Positions 16,433 through 25,821 are shown, counted from the first letter of the stretch. The stretch is 40,011 nt of DNA from Acidobacteriaceae bacterium (GCA_027306695.1 DAHUZH010000018.1:1-40011), one strand, 5' to 3'. The notes: generated by a model from the sequence alone, not told the origin. Numbers and translations are program-made.

Positions 16433-16578
16433 TGTCATCCCGACCGATGCGAAGCGGAGTGGAGGGATCTGCTTTAGAGTAATTGGCTTCGCACTCGGGT
16501 GCAGGTGTCCCATCTTCGCCGCGTTGTTTGCGGCTAGGGTGGGAGTAAATAGGTTTACTCCAATCGGGTCGGTTCGAT
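16433..16578. repeat. Dispersed intergenic repeat, longest copy
   Basis: It begins with TGTCATCCCGACCGATGC and ends its first block in GGAGGGATCTGC (16433-16472), like 14411-14461. It continues through GGTGTCCCATCTTCGCC and a GCGTTGTTTGCGGC stem to AGGGTGGGAG... (16536-16578), which matches 10305-10346. So the two other copies carry parts of this longer unit. It ends 12 bases before the decarboxylase ATG and may contribute to its leader. Confidence 0.6.
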
Positions 16579-16590
16579 AACTGGAATTTC

Positions 16591-17970
16591 ATGATATTTG
16601 AAGACGAATCCCTCGCTCTACTCGAAGCAGCCCTTCCCGTTCTGGCTACGGGGTTCTCCTCACTGCCGCCATCCCAGACCGCGCCTCTTGACCGCGCCGC
16701 CATGTTGGCAGTGCTGGAACTGGCCGCGACCCGGCTGCACGAGAACTACCCATATTTCCATCCGCTTTATGCGGGCCAGATGCTCAAGCCGCCGCATCCT
16801 ATCGCACGCGCGGCCTATGCCCTGGCGATGTGGATCAATCCCAACAACCACGCGCTCGACGGTGGCCGAGTCAGTTCGCAGATGGAAATCGAAGCCGTGC
16901 ACGCTCTCGCGTCGATGGTGGGCTGGTCGACCCATCTCGGGCATCTCACCAGCGGAGGAACTTTTGCCAATCTCGAAGCGCTTTGGATCGCCGGTCAACT
17001 GGCTCCAGGCAAAACCATCCTCGCCTCCGAACAGGCGCACTACACTCACCACCGTATCTGCGGTGTGCTGCAACTCGCCTTCGATTCCGTCGCGGTGGAT
17101 ATTCGCGGCAGAATGTCCCTCGCAGCACTCGAAGCAAGGTTGCAACAGGGGGATGTAGGCACGGTAGTGGTGACACTGGGGACCACAGCCCTTGGCGCCA
17201 TCGATCCGTTGCCTCAAATCCTCGCGCTATGCGAGAAATACGGTTTCCGCATCCATGTCGATGCCGCCTACGGAGGCTACTTTACCCTTGCATCGAACTT
17301 GGGCCCCGAAGCCATTGCCGCCTACGAAGCGCTGGCCCAGGTCGATTCCATTGTGATTGACCCGCACAAGCACGGCCTGCAACCCTACGGCTGCGGCTGC
17401 GTTTTGTTTCAAGACCCATCCGTGGGCCGTTTTTATAAACACAATTCGCCCTATACCTATTTCACCTCGAATGAACTGCATCTTGGTGAAATTACGCTGG
17501 AGTGTTCTCGCGCAGGTGCGGCGGCTGTGGCTTTGTGGGCCACGCAGCGCCTGCTGCCTCTAACGCGCAGTGGCGAGTTTGCTGGCATGCTGGAGTCGTG
17601 CCATGCGGCAGCCGCTGAGCTTTATCGCCGTCTCAACGCTTCACCCTACTTCATCGCGCCGATCAACCCCCAACTCGACATCGTTGTCTGGGCCATTCGA
17701 GGGGCCAATGTCGAAGAAAGCTCAGTGCATGCCCGCGCCATCTTCGACGCTGCCGCGCGAAAGGACTTGCACCTTGCGCTGGTACAGTTGCCGTGCGAGT
17801 TTTTCCCGCTTGATACTTGGCCCGCATCGCACTCTGCGAATCCTGAAGCGCTGAACGCAAAGCATGTGACCTGTCTTCGTTCTGTATTGATGAAACCGGA
17901 GCATTTCGCTTGGCTCAACGCCATCTGGGATCGTCTGCAATCCGCAGCCGAAGAAGTTCTAAAACGATAA
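16591..17970 (+). CDS. PLP-dependent amino-acid decarboxylase (group II type)
   Basis: 459 aa. It has the fold-type I signature for group II decarboxylases: HLTSGGTFANLEAL for the phosphate loop, EQAHYTHHR with the ring-stacking His150, HVDAAYGGY with Asp224 and DPHKHG with the Schiff-base Lys260. It starts at residue 1 with no leader peptide and is cytosolic. The family includes aromatic-L-amino-acid, tyrosine, glutamate and diaminobutyrate decarboxylases. Motifs do not fix the substrate, so I call it a general aromatic/L-amino-acid decarboxylase. It stands alone, followed by a leader-like region rather than a partner gene. Confidence 0.87.
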   Translation: MIFEDESLALLEAALPVLATGFSSLPPSQTAPLDRAAMLAVLELAATRLHENYPYFHPLYAGQMLKPPHPIARAAYALAMWINPNNHALDGGRVSSQMEIEAVHALASMVGWSTHLGHLTSGGTFANLEALWIAGQLAPGKTILASEQAHYTHHRICGVLQLAFDSVAVDIRGRMSLAALEARLQQGDVGTVVVTLGTTALGAIDPLPQILALCEKYGFRIHVDAAYGGYFTLASNLGPEAIAAYEALAQVDSIVIDPHKHGLQPYGCGCVLFQDPSVGRFYKHNSPYTYFTSNELHLGEITLECSRAGAAAVALWATQRLLPLTRSGEFAGMLESCHAAAAELYRRLNASPYFIAPINPQLDIVVWAIRGANVEESSVHARAIFDAAARKDLHLALVQLPCEFFPLDTWPASHSANPEALNAKHVTCLRSVLMKPEHFAWLNAIWDRLQSAAEEVLKR

Positions 17971-18286
17971 ACCCCATTAAGGTACTGAAAAGATTCCTCC
18001 ACAGCACGGCACAACCTGTTCACTATCAGAGATTTGAGATGGCGGAGGCAAAGGGTTTGCTTTTATCCCACCTGGAATCTGGCCTCTTCTGCAACAACCC
18101 CTGTTAAGATTTTGTTAAAGCACTCTTTTGAGAAACAGAGTTTAGAAACGCTGTTTCTGCGTCTCGGCGTGCTCGCAATTCGGTCCCAGGGGTAGGTCGA
18201 ACTGGCCGAGTCTGCTCGGGTTTTTTCTTTATGTTGGTTCGGCAGAAAAACGAAGGCGAATTTTCATCCCTGGAGTAGCGGAAACT
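17971..18286 (+). other. Non-coding gap: leader-like RNA with possible attenuator
   Basis: No gene is supported. The stretch carries an 8-bp hairpin (18131-18138 with 18151-18158, AGAAACAG/CTGTTTCT). A terminator-like hairpin with a T-run follows at 18206-18230. The segment CTCGGC (18163-18168) can also pair with GCCGAG (18205-18210), which would sequester the terminator's first arm. Confidence 0.5.
18206..18230 (+). terminator. Intrinsic-terminator-like hairpin before glgP
   Basis: CCGAG-TCTG-CTCGG forms a 5-bp stem with a tetraloop, followed by GTTTTTTCTTT. It may end the decarboxylase transcript or act as an attenuator 57 bases before glgP. Confidence 0.6.
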
Positions 18287-20062
18287 ATGGCAGATGTCCA
18301 CCAAGAGGCCCCGAAACCGCAACCATCGTACAGCGATTGGAACCACATTCAGATCGCGTATTTTTCTATGGAGATTGCGGTTGCCCCCGATATACCCACC
18401 TATAGTGGAGGCCTCGGCGTTCTTGCCGGTGACACGCTTCGTTCAGCGGCAGACACCGGACTGCCCTTGGTCGCGGTCACACTTCTGCATCGCAAAGGAT
18501 ACTTTCGTCAGCACCTGAGCGCCGAGGGCGTGCAAACTGAGGAAGACGAACCCTGGAAGCCAGAAGAGATGCTGCAACGTTTGGAACCCTTGGCTGCGAT
18601 CACGATTCAAGGTCGCCCTGTGATGGTTCAAGCCTGGCGCAAAGATATTGCTGGAGTCGACGGACATGTAGTCCCCATAATTTTTCTCGATACCGACCTC
18701 GACCCAAACGATCCCTGGGACCGCCAACTCACCGATCACCTTTACGGCGGCGATACTTTTTACCGGCTCTGTCAGGAAACCGTCCTCGGCATGGGCGGCG
18801 TCAGCATTCTCGCGGCTATCGGTTGTCAACCTTCGGTGTTGCATATGAATGAAGGTCATGCAGCGCTTTTGACCCTCGGCCTGTTGGAAGAGCAGGTGAA
18901 TGAAGGGAATTTACTCGACGCCACTCAGGCAGACTTAGATTCTGTTCGCGAGCGCTGTGTCTTTACTACGCACACACCGGTTCCCGCAGGGCATGACCGT
19001 TTCACAATGGACCAGGCGCGACAAGTACTGGGAGAGGAACGCACCAGCGCGCTGGAAAAATTCGGTAGTTGTCACGACGGCATGCTGAACATGACCTATG
19101 TTGCGCTGCGTTTCTCCCGCTACGTGAACGGAGTGGCCATGCAACATGGTCGCGTTTCACGCGAAATGTTTCCCGATTACCCCGTCCAGGCCATCACCAA
19201 TGGCGTTCATGCAGCAACATGGATCCAACCCTCCCTGCAAGGCCTCCTCGATGAAAGGGTCCCCAATTGGCGCCGCGATAATCTTTATCTCCGCTTTGCC
19301 ATCGGCATCGCGCCGGAGGAAATCCGCGCCCGCCACATGGACGCAAAACGGGTGCTGATTTCCGCCGTTGCCGCGCGCACCGGCGTTCAACTTCAAGAAG
19401 ATCGTTTCACCATTGGATTTGCCCGACGTGCCGCTGCTTACAAGCGCGCCGATATGCTGTTCTCCGACCCCATCCGCCTTACGCAGCTCGCACAAGAGTG
19501 TGGCGGACTACAGATTGTCTATGCGGGCAAGGCCCACCCCCACGATGACCTGGGAAAAAACATCATCCATCATGTGTTTGAAGCAGCCGCACAACTCAAT
19601 TCAGATGCACTCCGCATCGTCTATCTGGAAAATTATGAGTGGGAACTTGGCGCTTTGCTCACCGCTGGCGTGGACTTGTGGCTGAACACTCCGCGCCGCC
19701 CGTATGAAGCCTCCGGCACCAGCGGCATGAAGGCCGCCATGAACGGAGTACCCAGCCTCAGCACGCTCGATGGCTGGTGGATTGAAGGCTGCATTGAAGG
19801 CGCGACCGGCTGGGCCATTGCAGAATCCGACGACGAATCGATAGAAGCCGAATCTCTGTACGAAAAGCTGGAAAACGAGATCCTGCCTCTTTACTCTCGC
19901 CATCCTGAGCGGTGGGCGGAAATCATGCGTATGTCGCTGGCCATCAATGGTTCCTTCTTCAATACGCATCGCATGCTCTACCAGTACGTCACCAACGCAT
20001 ACTTTCCAGGTGATGCGCCTGCTCAGAGAATCCTTCAGCCGGAGCTAGCTCTTAGCCGATAG
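18287..20062 (+). CDS. glgP: Alpha-glucan (glycogen) phosphorylase
   Basis: 591 aa, the shorter prokaryotic alpha-glucan phosphorylase type. The start of the catalytic fold reads IAYFSMEIAV, then the GGLGVLAGD glycine loop, HMNEGHAA and ITNGVHAATW. The PLP Lys is K482 in EASGTSGMKAAMNG. It releases glucose 1-phosphate from the ends of glycogen or maltodextrin and works in the cytoplasm. The ATG has TGGAG upstream. No other glycogen genes are next to it. A possible attenuator precedes it (see 18206-18230). Confidence 0.95.
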   Translation: MADVHQEAPKPQPSYSDWNHIQIAYFSMEIAVAPDIPTYSGGLGVLAGDTLRSAADTGLPLVAVTLLHRKGYFRQHLSAEGVQTEEDEPWKPEEMLQRLEPLAAITIQGRPVMVQAWRKDIAGVDGHVVPIIFLDTDLDPNDPWDRQLTDHLYGGDTFYRLCQETVLGMGGVSILAAIGCQPSVLHMNEGHAALLTLGLLEEQVNEGNLLDATQADLDSVRERCVFTTHTPVPAGHDRFTMDQARQVLGEERTSALEKFGSCHDGMLNMTYVALRFSRYVNGVAMQHGRVSREMFPDYPVQAITNGVHAATWIQPSLQGLLDERVPNWRRDNLYLRFAIGIAPEEIRARHMDAKRVLISAVAARTGVQLQEDRFTIGFARRAAAYKRADMLFSDPIRLTQLAQECGGLQIVYAGKAHPHDDLGKNIIHHVFEAAAQLNSDALRIVYLENYEWELGALLTAGVDLWLNTPRRPYEASGTSGMKAAMNGVPSLSTLDGWWIEGCIEGATGWAIAESDDESIEAESLYEKLENEILPLYSRHPERWAEIMRMSLAINGSFFNTHRMLYQYVTNAYFPGDAPAQRILQPELALSR

Positions 20063-20183
20063 GCATCGAGATCTGAAATCGGCGGCAAATTCCATCGGTA
20101 TAATAGTCCAATTGAAGAGCAGCAGGTTCTTTCCTGGCTGCTCGACAGGGATGCCGTGCATCTACGCGGACCCGGATGGTTCC

Positions 20184-20657
20184 ATGACTGAGCATATTAA
20201 GAAGCAACTTGAAGCCGAAATTCGTCAGCTTGAACATGAGCTGACGCACGATCTTCCCTTGGAAATTAAAAAGGCCGCGTCCCTCGGCGACCTGAGCGAG
20301 AATGCCGAATACCACATGGCCAAGCAACGTCAGGTGTTCGTGAATGCCCGTCTGGGGCAGTTGAAGCAACGCATGTCGGAGCTGGCATTGGTGAACCTGT
20401 CGAACATTCCGCGCGACCGCGTGGCGTTTGGCTCGAAGGTGCTGGTTTATGATTCCTCCAAAGACGAGAAGATCCAATACAAGCTCGTCACCAGTGAAGA
20501 GTCCGACGTAAGCAAAGGTCTGATCTCGACCACTTCGCCGATTGGTCGCGGTCTGGTGGGCAAGCAGGTGGGCGATACCGCAGTCGTGGACACTCCCAAT
20601 GGCAAGCGGGAGTTGGAAGTCCTCGAACTCATCACCATTTACGATGTAACGGATTGA
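20184..20657 (+). CDS. greA: Transcription elongation factor GreA
   Basis: 157 aa from the ATG at 20184, the normal GreA length; a longer reading adds 24 unmatched residues. The N-terminal coiled coil (about 1-75) has the acidic tip SLGDLSENAEYH, with D36 and E39 in the places that coordinate Mg in the RNAP secondary channel. The C-terminal FKBP-like domain ends with STTSPIGRGLVGKQVGD and ELEVLELITIYDV. It rescues backtracked RNA polymerase by stimulating transcript cleavage. The following phosphatidyltransferase starts 13 bases after the stop and is probably co-transcribed. Confidence 0.93.
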   Translation: MTEHIKKQLEAEIRQLEHELTHDLPLEIKKAASLGDLSENAEYHMAKQRQVFVNARLGQLKQRMSELALVNLSNIPRDRVAFGSKVLVYDSSKDEKIQYKLVTSEESDVSKGLISTTSPIGRGLVGKQVGDTAVVDTPNGKRELEVLELITIYDVTD

Positions 20658-20670
20658 ACGACGCAACAAA

Positions 20671-21306
20671 ATGACCTGGACAAGTGCATTCGGACGAGGT
20701 TGCGGGGTCATCCTCCAGAAGATCGTGGACGGCCTTGCGCTGACGCGTATTTCGCCGAACGTGCTGACTTTCATGGGCCTGGTGATCAACACCGGGGCCG
20801 CGTTTTTATTCGGCTATGCGAATGCGCAAAATAATGTCCGCATGTTCGTATTCGCAGCGCTGGTCATCATCGGTGCGGGTATCTTCGACATGGTGGATGG
20901 TCGCGTGGCCCGCCAGACTGACCAGGTGACGGTCTTCGGGGCGTTTTTCGATTCCGTGATTGACCGCTATTCTGACGTGGCGCTGTTCTTCGGCCTGCTG
21001 GTGTATTACGCGCGCGGCAATCGATTTTTTTACGTGGTGCTGGTGGCTTTCGTCATGGTCACTTCGGTGATGGTCAGCTATACGCGCGCCCGCGCGGAGG
21101 CGCTCATCGGTTCCTGCAAAGTGGGTTTTATGGAGAGGCCGGAGCGCGTCGTGCTCGTCATCATCGGCGCGCTGTTCAATCGCTGGGGCGCCATGGCTCC
21201 GGTGCTCTGGGTGCTGGCCGTGCTATCGACGATCACAGTGATTCATCGTATTCGCTATACCTACGAACAGACGCGGCATCTGGCACCGGTTCGCCGAGTT
21301 GTCTGA
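20671..21306 (+). CDS. CDP-alcohol phosphatidyltransferase
   Basis: 211 aa and about six hydrophobic segments. The signature DG-x2-AR-x8-G-x3-D-x3-D is complete: D73, D76, G77, A80, R81, G90, D94 and D98 (in FDMVDGRVARQ and onward). The sequence MERPERVVLV downstream resembles the ER(A/P)ER motif of phosphatidylinositol-phosphate-synthase-like members, so the acceptor may be an inositol-type or other polyol alcohol. This is inference from the motif. It works in the inner membrane and uses CDP-diacylglycerol to make phospholipid. It is in tandem with greA. Confidence 0.87.
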   Translation: MTWTSAFGRGCGVILQKIVDGLALTRISPNVLTFMGLVINTGAAFLFGYANAQNNVRMFVFAALVIIGAGIFDMVDGRVARQTDQVTVFGAFFDSVIDRYSDVALFFGLLVYYARGNRFFYVVLVAFVMVTSVMVSYTRARAEALIGSCKVGFMERPERVVLVIIGALFNRWGAMAPVLWVLAVLSTITVIHRIRYTYEQTRHLAPVRRVV

Positions 21307-21354
21307 ATCGTTAGTGGCAAAAGCAATGGAGTCCCGCGAAGAAGTATGAACAGC

Positions 21355-22533
21355 TTATTTTTGCGGGCCAAAGATTCCCACCCAATGCTTGGGCATCTGG
21401 TCCACGAGGGTCTGCGAAATTCCCAGGTTGTCCGCGATCAATTGCGCTGGGTTGCCCGCCAGCCATTTCGACAAGGAAATCTCCTGGTACACAGGGCTGT
21501 TGAAAAGGATGATCAATTGCGTCGGCTCGTCCCCCAACTGCTCAATGTAATGACCGAAGCCTTGTTTCACGAATCCAACCTGGCCCGGACGAAACTCATC
21601 CACGACATGTCGGCCATGCGCCCCGAAGAGGCCGACGCGACAGCGTCCGGCAGCGACATAAAACCACTCATCCGCGTTGGGATGCCAGTGGAGTTCTCGC
21701 AGCGCTCCAACCTCTAGGTGCATCAGGACGGCGGACATGGTCGTCTGAATGGGAAACTGCGCGGCTGCCACAACGCGTTCTGTACCGCCAGGAAATCGAT
21801 GTGGTTCGACCTCTGCCATCCTGAATTTATGGACGGACTGGCTGGTTGGCACGCTGCCGCCGCGAAATGGCTCCGATGGGACTGGCGGTGGCAGTTTTCC
21901 AGGAACGATATACGCTTCTTCTTTTGGGAAGCCAGCTAGAGCAGTTACGGAAATGCCTAAATTGCGTGCCGCGATGGCTGGATGGGTGACGGCAAGCCAG
22001 TCGGTAATGCTGAAGGTTCCAAACTCTGAAAAATTCCCATTATCGAAGCCGAGCAGGAAATGGCAGGCTTTCGGCCCGACGCATTGCAGGGCATGGCCGT
22101 ATCCGCGAGGAAAATACCAGACATCGCCGACGCTGAAATATACATCGTCCGCCTGGCCATCGGGCGAAATTACCGTCGTTCGGACATTGCCTTCCAGAAT
22201 GTAGGCCCATTCCGCTGCAATCGCGTGCCAGTGCAGTTCCCGGATTGCTCCTGGCTCCAACCGCATGGAAACGCCAGCGATGCTCTTTGAAATGGGGAAC
22301 TGATCCACGTTCACCTGTTTGGCGCTCCCTCCTTTTCCCGACCAGCCTTGGGATGCACCGAGGTCATATTTGAAGTTTTCGAGCGGATGGAAGGGATGGT
22401 CGCGCTCCGCTGCTACCGCCGGACGCTCGGTACTAAGGGACAGGGCGGCAATCCCTGCCGTCGTCATCATGGCCGAACTCAACACCTCGCGGCGATTGAA
22501 CAGTATGTTTTGCGGGGTAGGTTTTTCTTTCAT
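21355..22533 (-). CDS. Tat-exported bicupin, oxalate-decarboxylase type
   Basis: About 392 aa from the ATG at 22533; an in-frame GTG four codons earlier cannot be excluded. The N terminus has a twin-arginine signal (NRREVLSSAMMTTAGIAAL). Two cupin domains each carry a complete metal site: H101, H103, E108, H147, and H282, H284, E289, H328. Lid residues S169-E170-F-G-T173 stand where OxdC has SENST, keeping the catalytic Glu. It therefore may convert oxalate to formate plus CO2 with Mn. Tat export fits folding with metal in the cytoplasm. The other possibility is a non-catalytic storage or oxalate-oxidase-like bicupin, but the retained Glu argues for decarboxylase. Confidence 0.85.
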   Translation of the reverse strand: MKEKPTPQNILFNRREVLSSAMMTTAGIAALSLSTERPAVAAERDHPFHPLENFKYDLGASQGWSGKGGSAKQVNVDQFPISKSIAGVSMRLEPGAIRELHWHAIAAEWAYILEGNVRTTVISPDGQADDVYFSVGDVWYFPRGYGHALQCVGPKACHFLLGFDNGNFSEFGTFSITDWLAVTHPAIAARNLGISVTALAGFPKEEAYIVPGKLPPPVPSEPFRGGSVPTSQSVHKFRMAEVEPHRFPGGTERVVAAAQFPIQTTMSAVLMHLEVGALRELHWHPNADEWFYVAAGRCRVGLFGAHGRHVVDEFRPGQVGFVKQGFGHYIEQLGDEPTQLIILFNSPVYQEISLSKWLAGNPAQLIADNLGISQTLVDQMPKHWVGIFGPQK

Positions 22534-22636
22534 AGGAAGTCTCACGGGGACTCGATACAGCTTTCGATCTATTACAATGCGCTTCCAGGCTGAATGGCGG
22601 AAATTTGGTGCTTACTCACAGATGTAAATGCGGAGG

Positions 22637-22674
22637 AGCCGATGCATGCTCAATGTTTTGAGCATGCATCGGCT
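22637..22674 (-). terminator. Perfect 16-bp hairpin after the TonB-dependent receptor gene
   Basis: The arms 22637-22652 and 22659-22674 (AGCCGATGCATGCTCA and complement) are perfect, with a six-base loop. It lies 28 bases after the receptor stop and before the bicupin gene. There is no long U-run on the minus strand. It is a likely terminator or transcript-processing hairpin separating the two genes. Confidence 0.75.
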
Positions 22675-22701
22675 TGTTCGTTTGAATTGTACGGCTGAAA
22701 C

Positions 22702-25700
22702 TTAAAAAATAAACCTTCCTGCCAATTGCAGTTGACGGGAAGATCCAACATCGCCCACCGGAAAGCGGGTACTGAAGATTTGGCCAAAGTTGCCAGCGGT
22801 GATGGTCCCATTTCCGATGGACATTGTGCTCAGCGGCTGTCCGAAGTTGGGATGGTTTAGCACATTGAAGGCGTCTGCGCGGACCTCGACGGTATAGTGT
22901 TGGTGGAAGGTAGTGTCTTTCTGGAGAGAGAAGTCCATGTCCTCAAAGCCCGGGCCTTCGATGGAGTTGCGCGCCATGTCGCCAAAGTGCTTGCCGTTGC
23001 TGCTGAACAGGCACCCAGCAGCCGGGGTGTAGCAGAGCGCCTGCGGTAAGTACTGGATCGCGCCGCTTTTCAGGCGGACCATCTCTGTATGCACGGAGCC
23101 TAGAACATCTGGCCGTATCGTGCCAAACGTGCCGTTGAGCGAGGAGGTAGTCTCCACTGTCAGTGGATTGCCGCTCTGCAACTGCACAATGGCCGACGTC
23201 TGCCAGCCGCTGACCAGCAGATTGCGGTGGAACGGCATCGCATAAATTCCGCTGAAGACCCAACGGTTGCGGGCATCGTAGTCCGATAGACCGTAGTTGT
23301 TGGCAGGGTCATAGCTGTTCTGCAGAATGACGCCTTGTGAGCTGAGGGAGTTTAGGTCCGTCGATTTCGACCATGTGTAGGACGTATTGAACTCCAGGCC
23401 ATTGGTAAACCTGCGCGTGAGCGTGGCCCAGAGCGCATTGTAGTGAGAGCTTCCGATGCTGTTGTATTCCGTGATGTTGCCCAGACCTTTCGATGGATCG
23501 TAGGCGCTGGTGGATGAGAGAGCGGCGTAGGGTCGCACTCCGTTGATAGGCTGGTTTTCATTCATAGCCAGACGAAGATGCACACCGTGGTTGCCGACAT
23601 AGGCCAGCTGCGACACCAGCCCCCAGGGTAGCTGCTGTTGCAGGTTGACGTTGTAGGACTCGACGTAGTCGTCGCTGAAGTTATGCGGCACGGTTGCTGG
23701 AGACAGCGTCGGCAGGCCCTTTGCCACATTGAATGCGTCGCCAAAGCTGACGGACGGCGTGGTTGGCGTCGACGTGTAGAACACGGGAGCTGCAAATGGA
23801 GGATTACTGGACAGGGGCGAAACAAGGTTTGTGATTGGCTCGTCGTTCTGCGAGGTGAAGCCGGCCCGTACTATGGTCTGGCCGGAGCCAGTCACATCCC
23901 AGATAAATCCAACCCGCGGGTTGAAGCTATAGTTCTGACTGTAGACGTGGCCCAGGCCGGTAGTGCCGACGCGCACCAGAGATACCGATGCAGGATTGAA
24001 GACGACGAAGCGGTTTTCACCTTCTGTCGGCGTGCCGTCCCAGTCGAAACGTAGGCCGAACTGCAACGAAAGACGCGAATTGATGCGATAGATGTCCTGT
24101 CCATAGCCGCCGAGTGAATTGACGAAGATGCGGCTGACCACGTCCTGTGGCGTGACGACAAACTCGATCGCCTGATCGTTGAGAAAACTCTGTGTGGTGG
24201 AAAAGATGAAGGTGCTGGTGTCCTGATTGAAATTGTCGTTGATGAACCGACGGAATTCTCCGCCGAAGTCAAAACTGTTCTTTCCGCGTAACCAGTTGAG
24301 GTTATCGGAAAGCACACCAGTGGTGTCGAAGCGTCCCTGAGGTTCGCCGGCGGGGCCGCCGAAGTTGAGGCCGATGCTGCTGACGGCGATCTGCGGCAGG
24401 CCGATGTCGCTGAGTATCCCATTGTTGATTCCATACGTTGTGGGATCGGCGGTGAAATTTGGATCGAAGCTGATGGCGATGCGGTTGAAGCCTAGGCGTG
24501 CTTCATTCACAACATTGGACGAAAATTCGTGAGTCTCGACGATAGTGCCAATCTGCCGATGCGCGGTACGGTGATCGCCAAAATTCGGGATCGTCTCGCC
24601 GGGCAGAGTGGGTTCATTGCGCTTGTCCTGTTGCCAGGCATAGTAAAAATGCAGTTGATCGTTCTTGCCAATGTTGTGGAGCAGGTCGCCAGTGTACTGC
24701 TCAACCGTTACGGGAGAACTGGCCGAGCCAATAAACCGCGTGCCGGTTGGATCGTTGGCCTCGGGAACCAGGGTCAACAGTTTCTGAATAATCGGGTCGG
24801 TCGTGCTGGAACGCTGCGCGTTGGTAGGCACGCCGCTGTTGATGGTCAGACCCTGGGTTTGCAGCAGTCCTTCATAGCTGACAAAGAAGAAGGTCTTGTC
24901 CTTGCCGTTGTAAATATGCGGAATCCAGACCGGACCGCCGACGTCCGCGCCAGGATTGTTGCGCTTGAATGTGGACATAGGAATGGGATGCGGGTTGAAG
25001 TAGTTGCGTGCGTCCACATCGTTATTGCGGATGTAGTCGAAAGCTTCACCGTGAAACTCGTTCGTTCCGGAGCGTGTGGCCACATTGACGACTGCGCCGG
25101 AGTTGCGCCCGTACTCCGCGCTCAGGCTGGAGTTGTCCACCTTAAACTCGCTGACGGTGGCGATGGTCGGCTGGAAGGTGATCTGGTTCTGCACCATGTC
25201 GTTCAGGTTGATGCCGTTAATCATGAAATTGACCGTATCTTCGCGATTGCCGGCGGTATCGAACGACGCCGCCCCCAGCCCTTGCAGCGGAGCGGTCAGG
25301 AAACCGTTTTGTGGTGCGGTCACGGAGCCGGGAATGAGCTCACCGAGATCGAGGAAATGACGCCCGTTCAAGGGGATTTGCTGGACCGTCCGTTGTCCGA
25401 TCACCTGTCCAACCGTCATGGTGGAACTGTTCATCTGCTGGATTGCTCCGCTCACCTGAACGGTCTGGCTGGCGGCGGCAACGCCGAGTTTGGCATCCAC
25501 TCGCTCTGTGGAGTCGACCGAAAGCACAATATTTTCGAGGGTGGTCGTCTGCATGCCCGCCGCACTCACAGTTAGGCGATACGTGCCCGGTTGCAGTGCC
25601 GGAAGTGCATAACTTCCGGCACTGTCGGACACGGTAGACCGGGTTGTCCCCTTTTGAATGTCCGTTGCTGTAATCTGCGCGCCTGGAACGACAGCGCCAG

Positions 25701-25821
25701 TGCTGTCCGTAACGATTCCCTGCAATGTGCCGGTGGATTGTGCCCAACCAGGAACGGACGCGATGAGATGGAAGACTGCGATGAACGTTACAACAAGGAT
25801 TGCTTTGCGAATGATATTCAT
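22702..25821 (-). CDS. TonB-dependent receptor with carboxypeptidase-regulatory domain
   Basis: 1,039 aa. A signal peptide (about residues 1-27, ending in PGWAQS) is followed by a CarboxypepD_reg-like beta domain (about 30-115, GTLQGIVTDSTGAVVPGAQI). The plug runs from about 130 (QQIPLNGRHFLDLGELIP, then INGINLNDMVQNQITFQ) and the barrel fills the rest to the last Phe (RFIF), the outer-membrane sorting signal. This is the acidobacterial/Oar-type layout. The receptor imports or secretes an unknown ligand across the outer membrane with TonB-ExbBD. It lies on the same strand as the bicupin, separated by a hairpin, so no operon is shown. Upstream 25822-26004 is AT-rich and promoter-like, now truncated by the IS element. 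Confidence 0.95.
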   Translation of the reverse strand: MNIIRKAILVVTFIAVFHLIASVPGWAQSTGTLQGIVTDSTGAVVPGAQITATDIQKGTTRSTVSDSAGSYALPALQPGTYRLTVSAAGMQTTTLENIVLSVDSTERVDAKLGVAAASQTVQVSGAIQQMNSSTMTVGQVIGQRTVQQIPLNGRHFLDLGELIPGSVTAPQNGFLTAPLQGLGAASFDTAGNREDTVNFMINGINLNDMVQNQITFQPTIATVSEFKVDNSSLSAEYGRNSGAVVNVATRSGTNEFHGEAFDYIRNNDVDARNYFNPHPIPMSTFKRNNPGADVGGPVWIPHIYNGKDKTFFFVSYEGLLQTQGLTINSGVPTNAQRSSTTDPIIQKLLTLVPEANDPTGTRFIGSASSPVTVEQYTGDLLHNIGKNDQLHFYYAWQQDKRNEPTLPGETIPNFGDHRTAHRQIGTIVETHEFSSNVVNEARLGFNRIAISFDPNFTADPTTYGINNGILSDIGLPQIAVSSIGLNFGGPAGEPQGRFDTTGVLSDNLNWLRGKNSFDFGGEFRRFINDNFNQDTSTFIFSTTQSFLNDQAIEFVVTPQDVVSRIFVNSLGGYGQDIYRINSRLSLQFGLRFDWDGTPTEGENRFVVFNPASVSLVRVGTTGLGHVYSQNYSFNPRVGFIWDVTGSGQTIVRAGFTSQNDEPITNLVSPLSSNPPFAAPVFYTSTPTTPSVSFGDAFNVAKGLPTLSPATVPHNFSDDYVESYNVNLQQQLPWGLVSQLAYVGNHGVHLRLAMNENQPINGVRPYAALSSTSAYDPSKGLGNITEYNSIGSSHYNALWATLTRRFTNGLEFNTSYTWSKSTDLNSLSSQGVILQNSYDPANNYGLSDYDARNRWVFSGIYAMPFHRNLLVSGWQTSAIVQLQSGNPLTVETTSSLNGTFGTIRPDVLGSVHTEMVRLKSGAIQYLPQALCYTPAAGCLFSSNGKHFGDMARNSIEGPGFEDMDFSLQKDTTFHQHYTVEVRADAFNVLNHPNFGQPLSTMSIGNGTITAGNFGQIFSTRFPVGDVGSSRQLQLAGRFIF

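Noticed and set aside
24529..25575. 348-codon plus-strand frame within the TonB-dependent receptor gene
   Set aside because: Antisense to a complete and well-recognised gene; no domain.
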